This document shows positions 20,222 to 29,996 of a DNA stretch of 64,000 bases, piece after piece (within the stretch, counting starts at the first letter, position 1; each line of letters opens with the position of its first letter). Origin of the DNA: Echinicola pacifica DSM 19836 (GTDB lineage Bacteria > Bacteroidota > Bacteroidia > Cytophagales > Cyclobacteriaceae); contig NZ_KB890738.1 of NCBI RefSeq assembly GCF_000373245.1, forward strand, positions 1,001,265-1,065,264, given 5' to 3'. A model generated the notes under the pieces. That model was not told where the DNA came from. It saw nothing but the letters and a program-made list of their open reading frames with translations, and made no database searches. The position numbers were made by a program, and so were the translations under genes.

Positions 20222-22612
20222 TTAGAAACGTTTCTGACCGCTAAACTCCATTGCCTCGCCCTTGCCAAATCCAAAGCTGATGCCCAGGGTGAAGAAAGTG
20301 CCTCGGCGGCGATAGTTGTATTGGTAAAAGTCAGGTACGGCTGAGCCCGTTTGGACGGTTTGGCTTTCCTGGATACGGCTGGCAAAGATATCACGCACAC
20401 TTAGATTGATGATGGATTTACCTTTCCATATCTTTTTACGAATCCCAATATCCGCAAAGGCAAAACCTGAAATTTCCCGTTGGAAGGTCTCAAATCGTGA
20501 TTGGTAATTGCCGATCAGTTCAAAATCAATTTGTGCCGGCAGGGAAAACTTACTGGTAATTCTCACCGTGGAAGGGGAGGAGCTGAAGTCAAAGCTCGTG
20601 CCCTCATACTCGCCATCTCTTTTGACATAGTTATAGTTGAAGTCCCCATTCAGTGCCCACCAGTCTGTGGGGTCGTATTTGGCGTTTAGCTCAAAGCCAG
20701 TAGATTTGTTAGTACCGATATTTAGCGGCATGGTGATGCTAACATTGTTTTCCACGCGGGTGACATTCTCCATTACATCTGTGGTGTATCGGTGATATAT
20801 CGCAGCGCTAAGGGAGAATTTTTCCTGGTCATATAGAAAGTTCACCTCATAAGAATCTGCATATTCTGGAAGCAGGTTTGGATTGCCTGTTCTTACGCTG
20901 TATTCATTTTGGATATTATAAAACGGATTCAGATCCCAAAGCCTAGGCCGAGAAATCCGTCGGGAATAGCCACCCTGAATGGAGAAATTGTCCCATACCT
21001 TATAGGAGGCATGCAGGGAGGGGAATAAATTGGTAAAATTCTGAGAATTGGTTTCACCAGTTTCGACTAAGAGAGTGCTCATATCGGTGGATTCCACCCT
21101 TAAGCCTGCTTTCACCCCAAATCTTTCGGCTTCATAGGCTCCGGTGATATAGGCGCCTAATACGCCTTGCTGGTACTCAAATAAGTTGCTGAGATTTTGG
21201 TTGATCTGCCACTGTCCATCCTCCAGGGAGCTGATGGTATAGTCATTATATACATCGTTGAAGACGTACTGAGCGCCAGTCTCCATGGTAATACGGTCAT
21301 TGAAGGGCTTGGTATAGTCGAGCTTAAAGGTATATTCTCCCTGACCAAAATCGGTATCTGTACGCTGCTGATCATCACTCGCCGCATCTCCAAAGATGGG
21401 GCTGTTTATAAATGAAGAGGACTGGTCCTTCCCAAAGAAATTGCCAATGGCGCTGAAAAGTAGCATATGCTCCTTATGATCATCGAAATCCTTCTTGTAT
21501 TGAAGCTCATACTGCCATTTTGGATTGGTGGCCTCGGTGGATTGCCCACGGTTCCAGCTGGCAATAGCGGTGTTTTCCTCGTTTAGATTATCAAAAAGCG
21601 TGGAATAAGACTCTGATTCCACTTCATAGGCGTAATGACCGGTGAGGGAGATTACATTATTGTCATTGATATGGTAGTCTGTTCCTAAGATGATATTATA
21701 AAAAGTCTCATTCTTGTCTCCTTCCCCGCTACTCACGATGCTGTTGGGACTGTCATTGCTGCTATTGATGCTGCGGTTGACCTCTGGAAAGGTACGATGA
21801 CCGATCCCCAGCTGGCTGAAGAGATTAAATTTCTCAGTTCGCTTATTCAGACTTAGCCCCAGACTGTGATTATTTGGAATGCCAGTATTTAGGGTGACAG
21901 AGCCATTTAGGCCTTTTTTCTCTTCTTTTTTGAGGATAATATTGATGATCCCCGAGGAGCCCTCCGCATCGTATTTGGCTGAGGGATTGGTGATCACCTC
22001 GATGGCCTCGATCATATCCGAGGTGAGGGTGCCAAGGGCGTTTCCAGACTCGCTGGCTAAGACGGATGGTTTGCCGTTTATTAGGATTTCAACTCCGGTA
22101 TTGCCTCTGAGGCGGATTTCACCTTCCACATTCACCGTTACTGAGGGGACATTATTTAGCAGCTCCAGGCCGCTTAACCCAGCGCTGGCTAGGTTTTGGC
22201 CCACATTGAATACTCGCTTATCCAAGCGAAATTCAGTGGTTGATTTTTCGCCTGTGATCAACACCTCATCCAAGGTTTCGGTATTTTCGGCTAACTTAAT
22301 GGTGCCAAGATCTGCGACTGCCTCCGAGAATGTGATGTCCTGTATCACCTGGGTCGTATAGCCCAATAAGCTCACCTGCACCTCGATGGAGGTGATGCGG
22401 GTGGATACACTAAAGCCTCCCTGCTGGTCTGTGGAGGCGCCAGAGATGAATTTGTCTGTGGAGAGGTCATTGACACGTACCGTCGCAAAGGGCAGGGCTT
22501 TTCCACTGGCGGCGTCCACCACCTTACCTCTCACCTCAAAACTAAACGATTGACTCCACACGTTCATGACGGTGATAAAAATTAGGCAGATGCTGAGGCT
22601 TATTGTTTTCAT
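20222..22612 (-). CDS. Outer-membrane beta-barrel protein, TonB-dependent receptor family
   Basis: 796 residues. The signal peptide ends 'MNVWSQ'. It is followed by a CarboxypepD_reg domain ('EVRGKVVDAASGKALPFATV', about 28-110) and a plug ('LASAGLSGLELLNNVPSVTV ... INGKPSVLASESG'). The segment 'TNPSAKYDAEGSSGIINIIL' marks the OMP_b-brl_3 type of Bacteroidota receptors. The barrel runs to 'FFTLGISFGFGKGEAMEF'. No substrate-binding partner gene is adjacent, so the ligand is unknown; a siderophore or peptide is possible. It is transcribed alone. Confidence 0.9.
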   Translation of the reverse strand: MKTISLSICLIFITVMNVWSQSFSFEVRGKVVDAASGKALPFATVRVNDLSTDKFISGASTDQQGGFSVSTRITSIEVQVSLLGYTTQVIQDITFSEAVADLGTIKLAENTETLDEVLITGEKSTTEFRLDKRVFNVGQNLASAGLSGLELLNNVPSVTVNVEGEIRLRGNTGVEILINGKPSVLASESGNALGTLTSDMIEAIEVITNPSAKYDAEGSSGIINIILKKEEKKGLNGSVTLNTGIPNNHSLGLSLNKRTEKFNLFSQLGIGHRTFPEVNRSINSSNDSPNSIVSSGEGDKNETFYNIILGTDYHINDNNVISLTGHYAYEVESESYSTLFDNLNEENTAIASWNRGQSTEATNPKWQYELQYKKDFDDHKEHMLLFSAIGNFFGKDQSSSFINSPIFGDAASDDQQRTDTDFGQGEYTFKLDYTKPFNDRITMETGAQYVFNDVYNDYTISSLEDGQWQINQNLSNLFEYQQGVLGAYITGAYEAERFGVKAGLRVESTDMSTLLVETGETNSQNFTNLFPSLHASYKVWDNFSIQGGYSRRISRPRLWDLNPFYNIQNEYSVRTGNPNLLPEYADSYEVNFLYDQEKFSLSAAIYHRYTTDVMENVTRVENNVSITMPLNIGTNKSTGFELNAKYDPTDWWALNGDFNYNYVKRDGEYEGTSFDFSSSPSTVRITSKFSLPAQIDFELIGNYQSRFETFQREISGFAFADIGIRKKIWKGKSIINLSVRDIFASRIQESQTVQTGSAVPDFYQYNYRRRGTFFTLGISFGFGKGEAMEFSGQKRF

Positions 22613-22939
22613 TGGGTTTTGCTAGGTGTTGTATCGTGTATCCCGATATTGATTGGGTATTATCTACGCCATATCTGTTAATGACCAAATATTTATCAAA
22701 AATAATCAAATTTTCCTGTCACTATATTCTTACTTGTTGGATAGTGCTATCTTTCACTTTGACGGTCTATTTTTGGGATAAAGGTAAATCCATTTATCCA
22801 TAAATTAGAGCAGAAGAATCAGAGCCTAAAATACGAGCGATCTTGACTCGCCCACCAAGGAAGCTAGCCTTGTGCTAATCCTGATCTATGCCGATTCCTT
22901 TTTCAACTATTAGAAAACTTTTATTTTAACTTTCTTATT
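22613..22939. other. Intergenic region between two minus-strand surface-protein genes
   Basis: 327 bp. It should hold the promoter of the barrel gene at its left side, but no clear TAnnTTTG box could be fixed. Nothing else was seen. Confidence 0.4.
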
Positions 22940-24223
22940 TTACTTAGCTCTCAAATATAAGGTGTAGAGCGTGCCTGTACCTCCCGCACCCCCGCCTATA
23001 TTGATGGCAAATGATCCGTCTCCTTTGACATCCCCGCCATAGGAGATCGATCGTGAAAAACGCTCTTCTGCGGCTAAATTTAGATTAAATCCTCCCTCAT
23101 TAGCATTGATTCTATCAAAGGATTTGATGGTTTTATCCGCATTTAGGTAAAGGATATAGGCCCAGCCCTCATACTGCTGGTTTGCGCCAGTGATCAGGTC
23201 AGGGATTCCATCTCCATCGATATCCCCAGCGCTGGCCATGGCATGTCCTAGATTTGCGCCATAAGTGCCATTTGGATTTACCCCCTCGACCAATTTATCC
23301 GTGAAGCCATTCATGCCTTCCGTTAACTTGATTTTAGAAAGTACCTGATGGCTGTCCTTGTCCAATGACAGTATCCAGATGGCCCCTTTGCCTTGGTTGG
23401 ACATGAATGCGCCCACCGCCAGCTCCTTGTTTCCGTCTCCATCGAGGTCGCCAAGCATGGCTACTTCCCTGCCGCCAAACTGATCACCATCTTCTAGGCC
23501 TAGCCCGAAGCCTCCCTGTGTCGAACTAATCGTTGTGGACTTGGTGAGTTCTACCTGTGAATCTGCATTCAAATATAAGATGCTGATCGCACCACGGTCG
23601 GTGCCACCCTCATCCGAGCCGGGATTGCAGGCCACCACGTCAATTCTCCCATCTTCATTAATATCCCCAATGGCTGACAACCCATTGGCAATTATGTTTC
23701 TGTTTTTTACAAAGTTCTTTACCGTTCCATCGGCATTCAAATGGATGATATACAAAGAGTGATTTGGAGGGACAGGGGCGGAAACCGCTATATCAGGAAT
23801 ACCATCGGCATCGTAATCGCCAATACCCGCGACGCCATAGCCAAAGAAATTGCCGGCATTTAAGCTTTCCGAAAAACCTCCCTCAGTCATGGATATCTTT
23901 TGATTGGACTTTACGCTGCCATCCTTATTCATAAATACAATATAAACGGCGCCAGCATCGACCTCTCCATCGTCATCTGATCGCGCTCCCACCACAAAAT
24001 CCGCTGTTCCGTCCCCATTGACATCGCCCACCAAATCATGGTCCCTGCCAAATCGGTCCCCATTTTCCAGATTGGCGGAGAATCCTCCATAGCCTTCCTT
24101 GATGATGGTCACGCCTTCTGCTTGATATCCCGTTGAATTTGCGGATGCTATTTCACCATTGAGAGCGTCTTGGCTACAGCCAATAGCAGTGAGGATTACA
24201 AAAAGTATAGCATGGATTTTCAT
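22940..24223 (-). CDS. FG-GAP/integrin-alpha-like beta-propeller lipoprotein
   Basis: 427 residues with a lipoprotein signal ('VILTAIGC'). At least six calcium-loop repeats of the FG-GAP type occur: 'GDVNGDGTADFVVGA', 'GDYDADGIPDIAVSA', 'GDINEDGRIDVVACN', 'GDLDGDGNKELAVGA', 'GDIDGDGIPDLITGA' and a degraded 'GDVKGDGSFAINIG'. Each D-x-D/N-x-D-G loop should bind one Ca2+ in a bladed propeller. Surface adhesion or glycan binding is likely but unproven. Monocistronic. Confidence 0.9.
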   Translation of the reverse strand: MKIHAILFVILTAIGCSQDALNGEIASANSTGYQAEGVTIIKEGYGGFSANLENGDRFGRDHDLVGDVNGDGTADFVVGARSDDDGEVDAGAVYIVFMNKDGSVKSNQKISMTEGGFSESLNAGNFFGYGVAGIGDYDADGIPDIAVSAPVPPNHSLYIIHLNADGTVKNFVKNRNIIANGLSAIGDINEDGRIDVVACNPGSDEGGTDRGAISILYLNADSQVELTKSTTISSTQGGFGLGLEDGDQFGGREVAMLGDLDGDGNKELAVGAFMSNQGKGAIWILSLDKDSHQVLSKIKLTEGMNGFTDKLVEGVNPNGTYGANLGHAMASAGDIDGDGIPDLITGANQQYEGWAYILYLNADKTIKSFDRINANEGGFNLNLAAEERFSRSISYGGDVKGDGSFAINIGGGAGGTGTLYTLYLRAK

Positions 24224-25032
24224 TGATGAGTGAGATTTTTCTCTTAGACTTTGTTTTGAAGCTTTGGTTTAATAGCTGGCGCAAAAAAAGAAATTTTATT
24301 TCTACCTAAAAATGGTATGAATCCTTATATCAGGTATCCCAACCAATCTTTGGCGGTATCCATCAGCCATTAGCTCCTAGCATTCTGCCTGTGGTGGCCG
24401 ACGTAATAGAGATAGAATGGAAGGATCCTCTAAGCGGGGATTGTTTTTGCCAGACTATATTATCCCCCTTAGTGGAGGGTGAACTATTTTTCGAAGATTA
24501 AAAATTATTAATCAGGAACGGGTTTAAATGTTTGGGTATAATTATTTTTTTTATGTAAGAATAAAACTTTATATGATGCTGTGATGAGATGAGTTAAAAA
24601 TGGGTTTTGATAATTAAAAGATTTTTTCACTTGCATAATATTATTATTTTCAATAGCTTAAAAATTATTTTCTATAAATAACCAGTGATTAAATCCTGAC
24701 TTAAGAGGTTTCATTATTAAAAAGAGACCAATCATATCCTAGTATTGCATTTAATCGATTTTTTATTTGGAAGAAGCGAATTGAAAGTATAGGAATGAGT
24801 AATAGCCTTTAGCAATTAAAGAGATCCACGGAGCAACAAGGCTCTTGGCGATTAATCAGGGATTAGTAGGAGCGATCTTTCTCGCAGGTAGTATTAGGCC
24901 TCATTGGTCAGCGTAAGAGGCTTTTTTTGGAGGCTGATAGTGGAATAAGAGAATATTTTGAGAATGAGTTTGGCAAATTTACTATTGCTTAATGCCGGGG
25001 ATAATATCCGTAATAACTAAAATGCTATAACT
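24224..25032. other. Long AT-rich intergenic region
   Basis: 809 bp. No coding frame is convincing. A short GC stem followed by T7 lies at 24898-24928. The region should also hold the promoters of the flanking divergent genes. Confidence 0.45.
24898..24928 (+). terminator. Possible orphan terminator
   Basis: GCCTC (24898-24902) pairs with GAGGC (24917-24921) and is followed by seven T residues. No gene lies immediately upstream on the plus strand, so the transcript it would end is unknown. Confidence 0.3.
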
Positions 25033-25626
25033 ATGACTATGGATGGGAAACGGGGCTTCTGTAAGATTTGCCTAAACAGGGGGGTTGACGCAAATCACGG
25101 GGTTATATGTGGGCTGACGAATGCGATGCCCACCTTTGAGCTAACTTGTGATTCCTTTATTGAGGATAAGGTTAAAGTGGAGGCTAAGGAGTCTGGCTTC
25201 AAAGAAGCAATGGTATTGGCGAATGAGGCAAGTAAGATCATTAGGCTTATCAATTACTTTTTAGACATGGTTTTTATCTTTATATTTTTCATGGGCATAG
25301 GTTATTTGCTATCGATTTTATTTCCTTATCTAGAGATCTTTAGGGATGAAGAATCTATCTTTATATACCTAATGGATTATTCGATTGTTCTTTTTTATTA
25401 TCTATTTTGGGAGCTATCCACAGGAAGAACCTTGGCTAAATACTTTACTAGGACTAAGGTAACCACTTACACTGGAGAAAAGCCAAGTGCCAAGTCTCTG
25501 TTAGTACGTTCATTGCTTCGTTTCATTCCTTTTGACCCTATAACCTTCTTAATAAGCTCCTCAGATGGCTTTCATGATAGGTTTTCGAAGACTAAAGTGA
25601 TCCGATCCAATATCAAAAAGACCTAA
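25033..25626 (+). CDS. RDD-family membrane protein with N-terminal Cys-rich segment
   Basis: 197 residues. The N-terminal ~45 are soluble with four cysteines: 'CKICLNR', 'GVICGLT' and 'LTCDSFIED'. An RDD domain follows with two long hydrophobic segments and the characteristic 'LFWELSTGRTLAKYFTRTKV' and 'SLLVRSLLRFIPFDP' elements, then 'DGFHDRFSKTKVI'. RDD proteins are poorly understood; some take part in ion or solute transport. The cysteines could bind zinc or iron. Stand-alone gene. Confidence 0.8.
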   Translation: MTMDGKRGFCKICLNRGVDANHGVICGLTNAMPTFELTCDSFIEDKVKVEAKESGFKEAMVLANEASKIIRLINYFLDMVFIFIFFMGIGYLLSILFPYLEIFRDEESIFIYLMDYSIVLFYYLFWELSTGRTLAKYFTRTKVTTYTGEKPSAKSLLVRSLLRFIPFDPITFLISSSDGFHDRFSKTKVIRSNIKKT

Positions 25627-25810
25627 ATCACACAATTCGTTTAAGGTGTTTTGCTCAAATATGAGGTGGATTTTGGCTGAGCTATTTAAGCTTAATTTTC
25701 AGCAATTTATACCTGTTTGAGGCATTAGCCTTTTAATTTCCTTATAATTGTAGCTCTACCTGAAGCTACATTCACTCACTTAGGGTGGGTTTTGGGAGGG
25801 GTTGAAATCA

Positions 25811-26293
25811 ATGGATATGGGAAATAAAGAGCTTATACAGAAATTTTACACCTCTTTTTCAGAGGGGAATGCCGCCGGAATGGTGGCTTGCTATCATGAT
25901 GAAGTGGTGTTTGAAGATCCTGCTTTTGGCCAGCTGAAGGGGGAGAGGGCGAAGAAAATGTGGGAAATGTTACTTTCCAAAAAGGGTGGAGCGGCTAAAA
26001 TTTCCTTTGATCAAGTGCATGCAACAGCTGATTCGGGAGCCGCGCACTGGCTGGCAGAATATACCTATGGTAAGCAGAATAGAAAGGTGATCAATAGAGT
26101 AGAAGCCTCCTTTAAGTTTAAGGAGGGGAAAATCATTGAGCATATCGATTCGTTTGATCTGTGGAAATGGACCCAACAGGCCATGGGGCTTTCTGGCTAT
26201 TTATTAGGATGGAGCTCGTTTATTAAAACCAAAATTCAGCAAACTACCAAAGCCAAGCTGGATGCATTTTTAGAAAGTCAATCCTCGCAATAG
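25811..26293 (+). CDS. NTF2-like (SnoaL/ketosteroid-isomerase fold) protein
   Basis: About 160 residues, soluble, no signal. The N-terminal helix and strand 'IQKFYTSFSEGNAAGMVACY' followed by 'DEVVFEDPAFGQLKGERA', and the closing strand 'GKIIEHIDSFDLWKW', are typical of the NTF2-like fold used by SnoaL-type isomerases and by ligand-binding proteins. The active-site pattern is not distinct enough to assign a reaction. The frame opens at a TTG (25802); the ATG at 25811 is preferred, with 25817 as an alternative. Monocistronic. Confidence 0.8.
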   Translation: MDMGNKELIQKFYTSFSEGNAAGMVACYHDEVVFEDPAFGQLKGERAKKMWEMLLSKKGGAAKISFDQVHATADSGAAHWLAEYTYGKQNRKVINRVEASFKFKEGKIIEHIDSFDLWKWTQQAMGLSGYLLGWSSFIKTKIQQTTKAKLDAFLESQSSQ

Positions 26294-26506
26294 TTTAAAG
26301 GGATATTTTGACTCGTATTTGATTTCATTTTTGTTTGTAAAAGCAATGGCTAATTTAAAGTAATTAAAAGCAGGTTTATGATCCAATTAAAGTGTCATGT
26401 TAGCATTCCTGATTTGTCTCGGGTTATAATTAAAAGATACTTAAACTAGGGTTTATTTACTTATAACCATGTGTTAATATTATATGAATGGTAAATAATA
26501 CTTAAT

Positions 26507-27529
26507 TTATTCCGAAATAATCTTCATCAAAAGCTTTTCACTTTTTGATAATTGAGAGACATATTTTATGTTTTTTAGAGGCTTATCGGCATAAGAGTCC
26601 AGTTTATCGTCCAACAAGACTTGCATGACTTTAGGATGAATATAATACTCCCGACAGACGGCCAGGGTATTCCCCAGGGTCTTAGCTACTAATTTGACCA
26701 GCGTAGGTTCCAGCTTTTTCCTGGGATTTCCCTCTACCAGTGCTGAGGCATGAGGGAAATTTTCGATAGCGAGCATAGTTCCGCCCCAGGTGCGAAAATC
26801 CTTTGCGGTGAAATAATGGCCAGATATTTCGCATAGGTATTCATTGACATCGTGAGAATCGAGGCGGTGCTTCGTCTTGTCCTTTTCAATATATTTGAAG
26901 ATTTCGTATCCGGGAAGTTCAGAGATTTTCTTTATCATCCTGATCAGGCGCTTGCTCTCGACTTTCACCCGGCGCTCTTTGCCACTTTTGGCTTTATATT
27001 GCAGGTATAGTTTACCATCTTTTTCGACGATATGCTTTCTCCTAAGAGTGGTAAGGCCATAAGTTTGGTTTTCCTGCTCGTATTGTTTGTTGCCTATTCG
27101 GATATAGTATTCATCCAGCATCATGACAATCATCGCCAATATCTTTTCCTTTGGCCAGCCCCGGCGCTGAATATCCTCTTCAATTTTTTTGCGAATAAGA
27201 GGGAGCTTTTTCCCGAACTCCAATAACTGGCTGTATTTATTAAGTTGCCGATGCGCGACCCATTTAGGATGATAGATATATTGTTTGCGGGATTTCAGGT
27301 CAAACCCCGTGACCTGGAGGTGGCCATTAGGCTTCTGGCAGATCCATACATTCTCCCACATCGGAGGAATCACCAGCTCCTTAATGCGCTGAAGTATTTC
27401 GGGGTCCTTGATTTTTTGACCTTCGCAGTCTATATATATAAAACCCTTGCCGCATTTTCTTCTCGTAAAACCAGCACAATCATCCATGAGATAGATGATT
27501 CCATGTGGGCAGTTATTGGATGGATTCAT
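26507..27529 (-). CDS. DNA topoisomerase IB
   Basis: Relaxes DNA supercoils through a 3'-phosphotyrosine intermediate, without ATP. The 340-residue protein is of the poxvirus/bacterial small type. Catalytic residues can be placed at Arg144 ('YYIRIGN'), Lys181 ('YKAKSGKERR'), Arg246 ('FTAKDFRTWGG') and Tyr296 ('VCREYYIHP'). The N-terminal clamp includes 'LVIPPMWENVWIC'. Bacterial topoisomerase IB is patchily distributed and probably came from outside the Bacteria. Its only nearby neighbour is the amt terminator. Confidence 0.93.
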   Translation of the reverse strand: MNPSNNCPHGIIYLMDDCAGFTRRKCGKGFIYIDCEGQKIKDPEILQRIKELVIPPMWENVWICQKPNGHLQVTGFDLKSRKQYIYHPKWVAHRQLNKYSQLLEFGKKLPLIRKKIEEDIQRRGWPKEKILAMIVMMLDEYYIRIGNKQYEQENQTYGLTTLRRKHIVEKDGKLYLQYKAKSGKERRVKVESKRLIRMIKKISELPGYEIFKYIEKDKTKHRLDSHDVNEYLCEISGHYFTAKDFRTWGGTMLAIENFPHASALVEGNPRKKLEPTLVKLVAKTLGNTLAVCREYYIHPKVMQVLLDDKLDSYADKPLKNIKYVSQLSKSEKLLMKIISE

Positions 27530-28056
27530 TCCGAACAGACCTATTAAATGAGCATAACTAACTTCGAAGCTTTGCTTTTTGTTTTATAAATAAGAGCAAT
27601 GCTTATAGTGAAAATCCCTAATAACAATGCCAATCTTTATGAATAGGAGTAAGTATTACCAGAAAAGCCTATTTATTTTGAGCAGAAAAATCTCAGGGCC
27701 CTTAGCCTTTTGTATTCATCCATCATATTTGGAATAGGGCTTTGTGGTCAGAATAAGTGATATGCCATTAAAGGAATTGATTTGCGAAGCAAGTAGGACA
27801 AATAATATAAGGAGGTAGTGGCGGCCTAAGGCCGACGATGGGCCAGGGTTGTTTTTTGATCAGCCAAAAAAAAAAGAGAGGCTGTCCCATTAAAAACTTG
27901 TCTTAACCATTTCTTGAAACCACCAGAAGGTCCAGCGGGAGCACAATTGGCAGAAAGAGTAAAGACTGTTTTTAGGATGAGACAGCCTCTCAGGTATTAA
28001 TTTGTCAGGGGTATTCTACGCTTAATCGCTACTCTATATTTGGGTTACTCTAATAA
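27530..28056. other. Intergenic region between topoisomerase IB and amt
   Basis: 527 bp with no gene. It contains the large palindromic terminator at 27866-27991. The remainder is AT-rich with no clear promoter. Confidence 0.5.
27866..27991 (-). terminator. Large interrupted palindrome acting as amt terminator
   Basis: The left arm GAGAGGCTGTCCCAT (27876-27890) and right arm ATGAGACAGCCTCTC (27977-27991) pair with one mismatch. The pairing continues inwards (TAAAAAC... against ...GTTTTTA). On the minus strand the hairpin ends in ten T residues (27875-27866). The ~86-bp interior is unlike the short loop of a normal terminator. Its ends share GAGGCTGT with the element at 40275-40419, so both look like copies of one repeat family. 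Confidence 0.75.
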
Positions 28057-29289
28057 TCAGTCTTTGGTCGCAAAATCCGGATAGGCTCTCATGCTATGCT
28101 CGTTGATATCGAGGCCTTCCACTTCTTCGGCTTCAGGGACGCGTATTCCCACGGTTTTTTTCATGGAGTAGAATACGATAAAGCTAAAGGCTATGCAGAA
28201 AGTACCTACCGCTCCTACACCGATAAGTTGGGACATCAGCTGGGAGAAACCTGCCAATTCGCCGAATATGCCAACCGCTAAGGTGCCCCATATTCCACCA
28301 ACAAGGTGGACGGAAATGGCTCCTACGGGATCATCTACTTTAATTTTGTCGAAGAAAATAACTCCGAATACTACTAGGCCTCCGCCTACAAATCCGATGA
28401 TGGCGGACTCACCTACCCCCATCATATCTGCACCTGCGGTGATCCCCACGAGTCCGGCAAGAATACCGTTGAGTACCATGGTGATATCGTAGGACTTGAA
28501 TTTGATATAGGAGAATAATAAGGCTCCGAAGGCGCCCGCTGCTCCAGCGATGGAGGTGGTGACGAATACTTTTGAAACAGTCCCCGGGTCAGCAGATAGC
28601 ACTGATCCGCCATTGAAGCCAAACCAGCCAAACCACAGTAGGAATACGCCGATTACGGCCATAGGGATATTATGTCCCGGTATAGCTTTCATCCCCTTTT
28701 CGGTATATTTACCTATTCTTGGTCCTAATAAATAGGCGCCAATCAATGCTCCCCATCCTCCGACGGAGTGTACGATGGTGGAGCCTGCAAAATCATAAAA
28801 TGGCGTGTCCAGGGTATCGAGGAATCCGCCTCCCCACTTCCACATGCCTACGATCGGGTAGCAGATGGCCACATATAAGGTACTGAAGATGATGAATGGC
28901 CCTAGCTTAATCCGCTCGGCCACGGCACCAGATACGATGGTGGCAGCTGTGGCTGCAAACATCGCCTGAAAGATAAAGTCGGTGAAGAAAGTATATCCTT
29001 CGTTATAATTGGAGGTGTCCCAGCCTTCTGGCAGGCTAAGGCCCAAGCCGCTGAGGCCAAAGAATCCACCCGCAAAGGCTTCTCCCGGATACATCAAGTC
29101 AAAACCTACAAAGGCGTAGGTTAAGATACCCATGGCTGGAATGATGGTGTTCTTAAAGAGGATGTTGATGGTATTTTTTGCTCTGGTGAGGCCTGCTTCG
29201 AGCGAAGCGAAACCTAGGTGCATAATGAACACCAGTATGGTGGCTACCATCATCCACACATTGTTGATGGTAAAGAGTTCTTGAGTCAT
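28057..29289 (-). CDS. amt: Ammonium transporter
   Basis: Inner-membrane ammonium channel of the Amt/MEP/Rh family, 410 residues with eleven hydrophobic segments expected. Visible family marks: 'GLTRAKNTINILFKN', the first pore histidine in 'AGSTIVHSVGGWGALIGA', 'HNIPMAVIGVFLLWFGWFGF', and the second pore histidine in 'GAISVHLVGGIWGTLA'. There is no cleavable signal. It lies 64 bp after glnB in the same operon, so PII can block the channel when nitrogen is plentiful. Confidence 0.96.
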   Translation of the reverse strand: MTQELFTINNVWMMVATILVFIMHLGFASLEAGLTRAKNTINILFKNTIIPAMGILTYAFVGFDLMYPGEAFAGGFFGLSGLGLSLPEGWDTSNYNEGYTFFTDFIFQAMFAATAATIVSGAVAERIKLGPFIIFSTLYVAICYPIVGMWKWGGGFLDTLDTPFYDFAGSTIVHSVGGWGALIGAYLLGPRIGKYTEKGMKAIPGHNIPMAVIGVFLLWFGWFGFNGGSVLSADPGTVSKVFVTTSIAGAAGAFGALLFSYIKFKSYDITMVLNGILAGLVGITAGADMMGVGESAIIGFVGGGLVVFGVIFFDKIKVDDPVGAISVHLVGGIWGTLAVGIFGELAGFSQLMSQLIGVGAVGTFCIAFSFIVFYSMKKTVGIRVPEAEEVEGLDINEHSMRAYPDFATKD

Positions 29290-29353
29290 CTGAATGGGTA
29301 AGTTTTAGTGGCTGACTGTAACTAATTGGGTGGTACTGATTTGTTGATTAGGA

Positions 29354-29692
29354 TTAAAGGGCGTCGGATCCGGTGTCGCTATTACGAATTCGATACGCTT
29401 CCAGGACTTCAGTGATGAAGATTTTGCCGTCTCCGATCTCGCCGGTTTTGCCCTCATTGAGGATGCAATTGATGACAGGTTCTACCAAGTCCTCGGTCAC
29501 CACGATCTCCAGCTTCGTGCGAGGAATGAAAGTGGGCTCATAAGTGACCCCTCGGTACTTTTCTACTTTTGCATGCTCGAGACCCATTCCTTTTACTTCA
29601 TAGAAAGTAAGAAACTTCACCCCTAGTGCTGCAACGCATTTGTGAATCACCTCAAAACGAGCCGTTCTAATAATTGCTTCTATTTTTTTCAT
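29354..29692 (-). CDS. glnB: Nitrogen regulatory protein P-II
   Basis: Trimeric cytosolic sensor of 2-oxoglutarate and adenine nucleotides. 112 residues: 'MKKIEAIIRTARFEVIHKCV', then the T-loop ending in 'EKYRGVTYEP' with the tyrosine corresponding to the uridylylated Tyr51, 'KLEIVVTEDLV', and the B-loop 'EGKTGEIGDGKIFI'. Linkage to amt suggests a GlnK-like role. Both genes are probably induced under nitrogen limitation. Confidence 0.95.
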   Translation of the reverse strand: MKKIEAIIRTARFEVIHKCVAALGVKFLTFYEVKGMGLEHAKVEKYRGVTYEPTFIPRTKLEIVVTEDLVEPVINCILNEGKTGEIGDGKIFITEVLEAYRIRNSDTGSDAL

Positions 29693-29996
29693 TTTATGTA
29701 GCTGACAAGCTGATTGGTTGAAATTTTACCCGACTAGCGTCGATTTCGACTACAAACATAATGAAACAGATTCTTAAATAACCATTAAACTTTATAATTT
29801 TTGCTAAAAAATGGCAAAATGGTTGTCTTAACATCCGATTTTGTCAGGTTTTGCAAATTATAGAGGATGCATAGGGCTTTTTTGCAGGGATAAAGACTCC
29901 CGTAAGATTTTTGGGGTCATAATGGGCAGTTATTAAAGATTGTTTTAATTTTAGGCTCCAGATAGACTGAATCTTTTATACTTAACACTTATATAA
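29693..29996. other. Divergent promoter region of glnB-amt and nucleotidyltransferase
   Basis: 304 bp, AT-rich. It holds the candidate -7 box for glnB-amt (29753-29760). No NtrC-type or other recognisable operator was found. Confidence 0.45.
29753..29760 (-). promoter_or_regulatory. Candidate -7 box of the glnB-amt promoter
   Basis: Minus strand reads TATGTTTG, matching TAnnTTTG, about 60 bp before the glnB ATG. The -33 TTG element is not clear. Confidence 0.35.
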
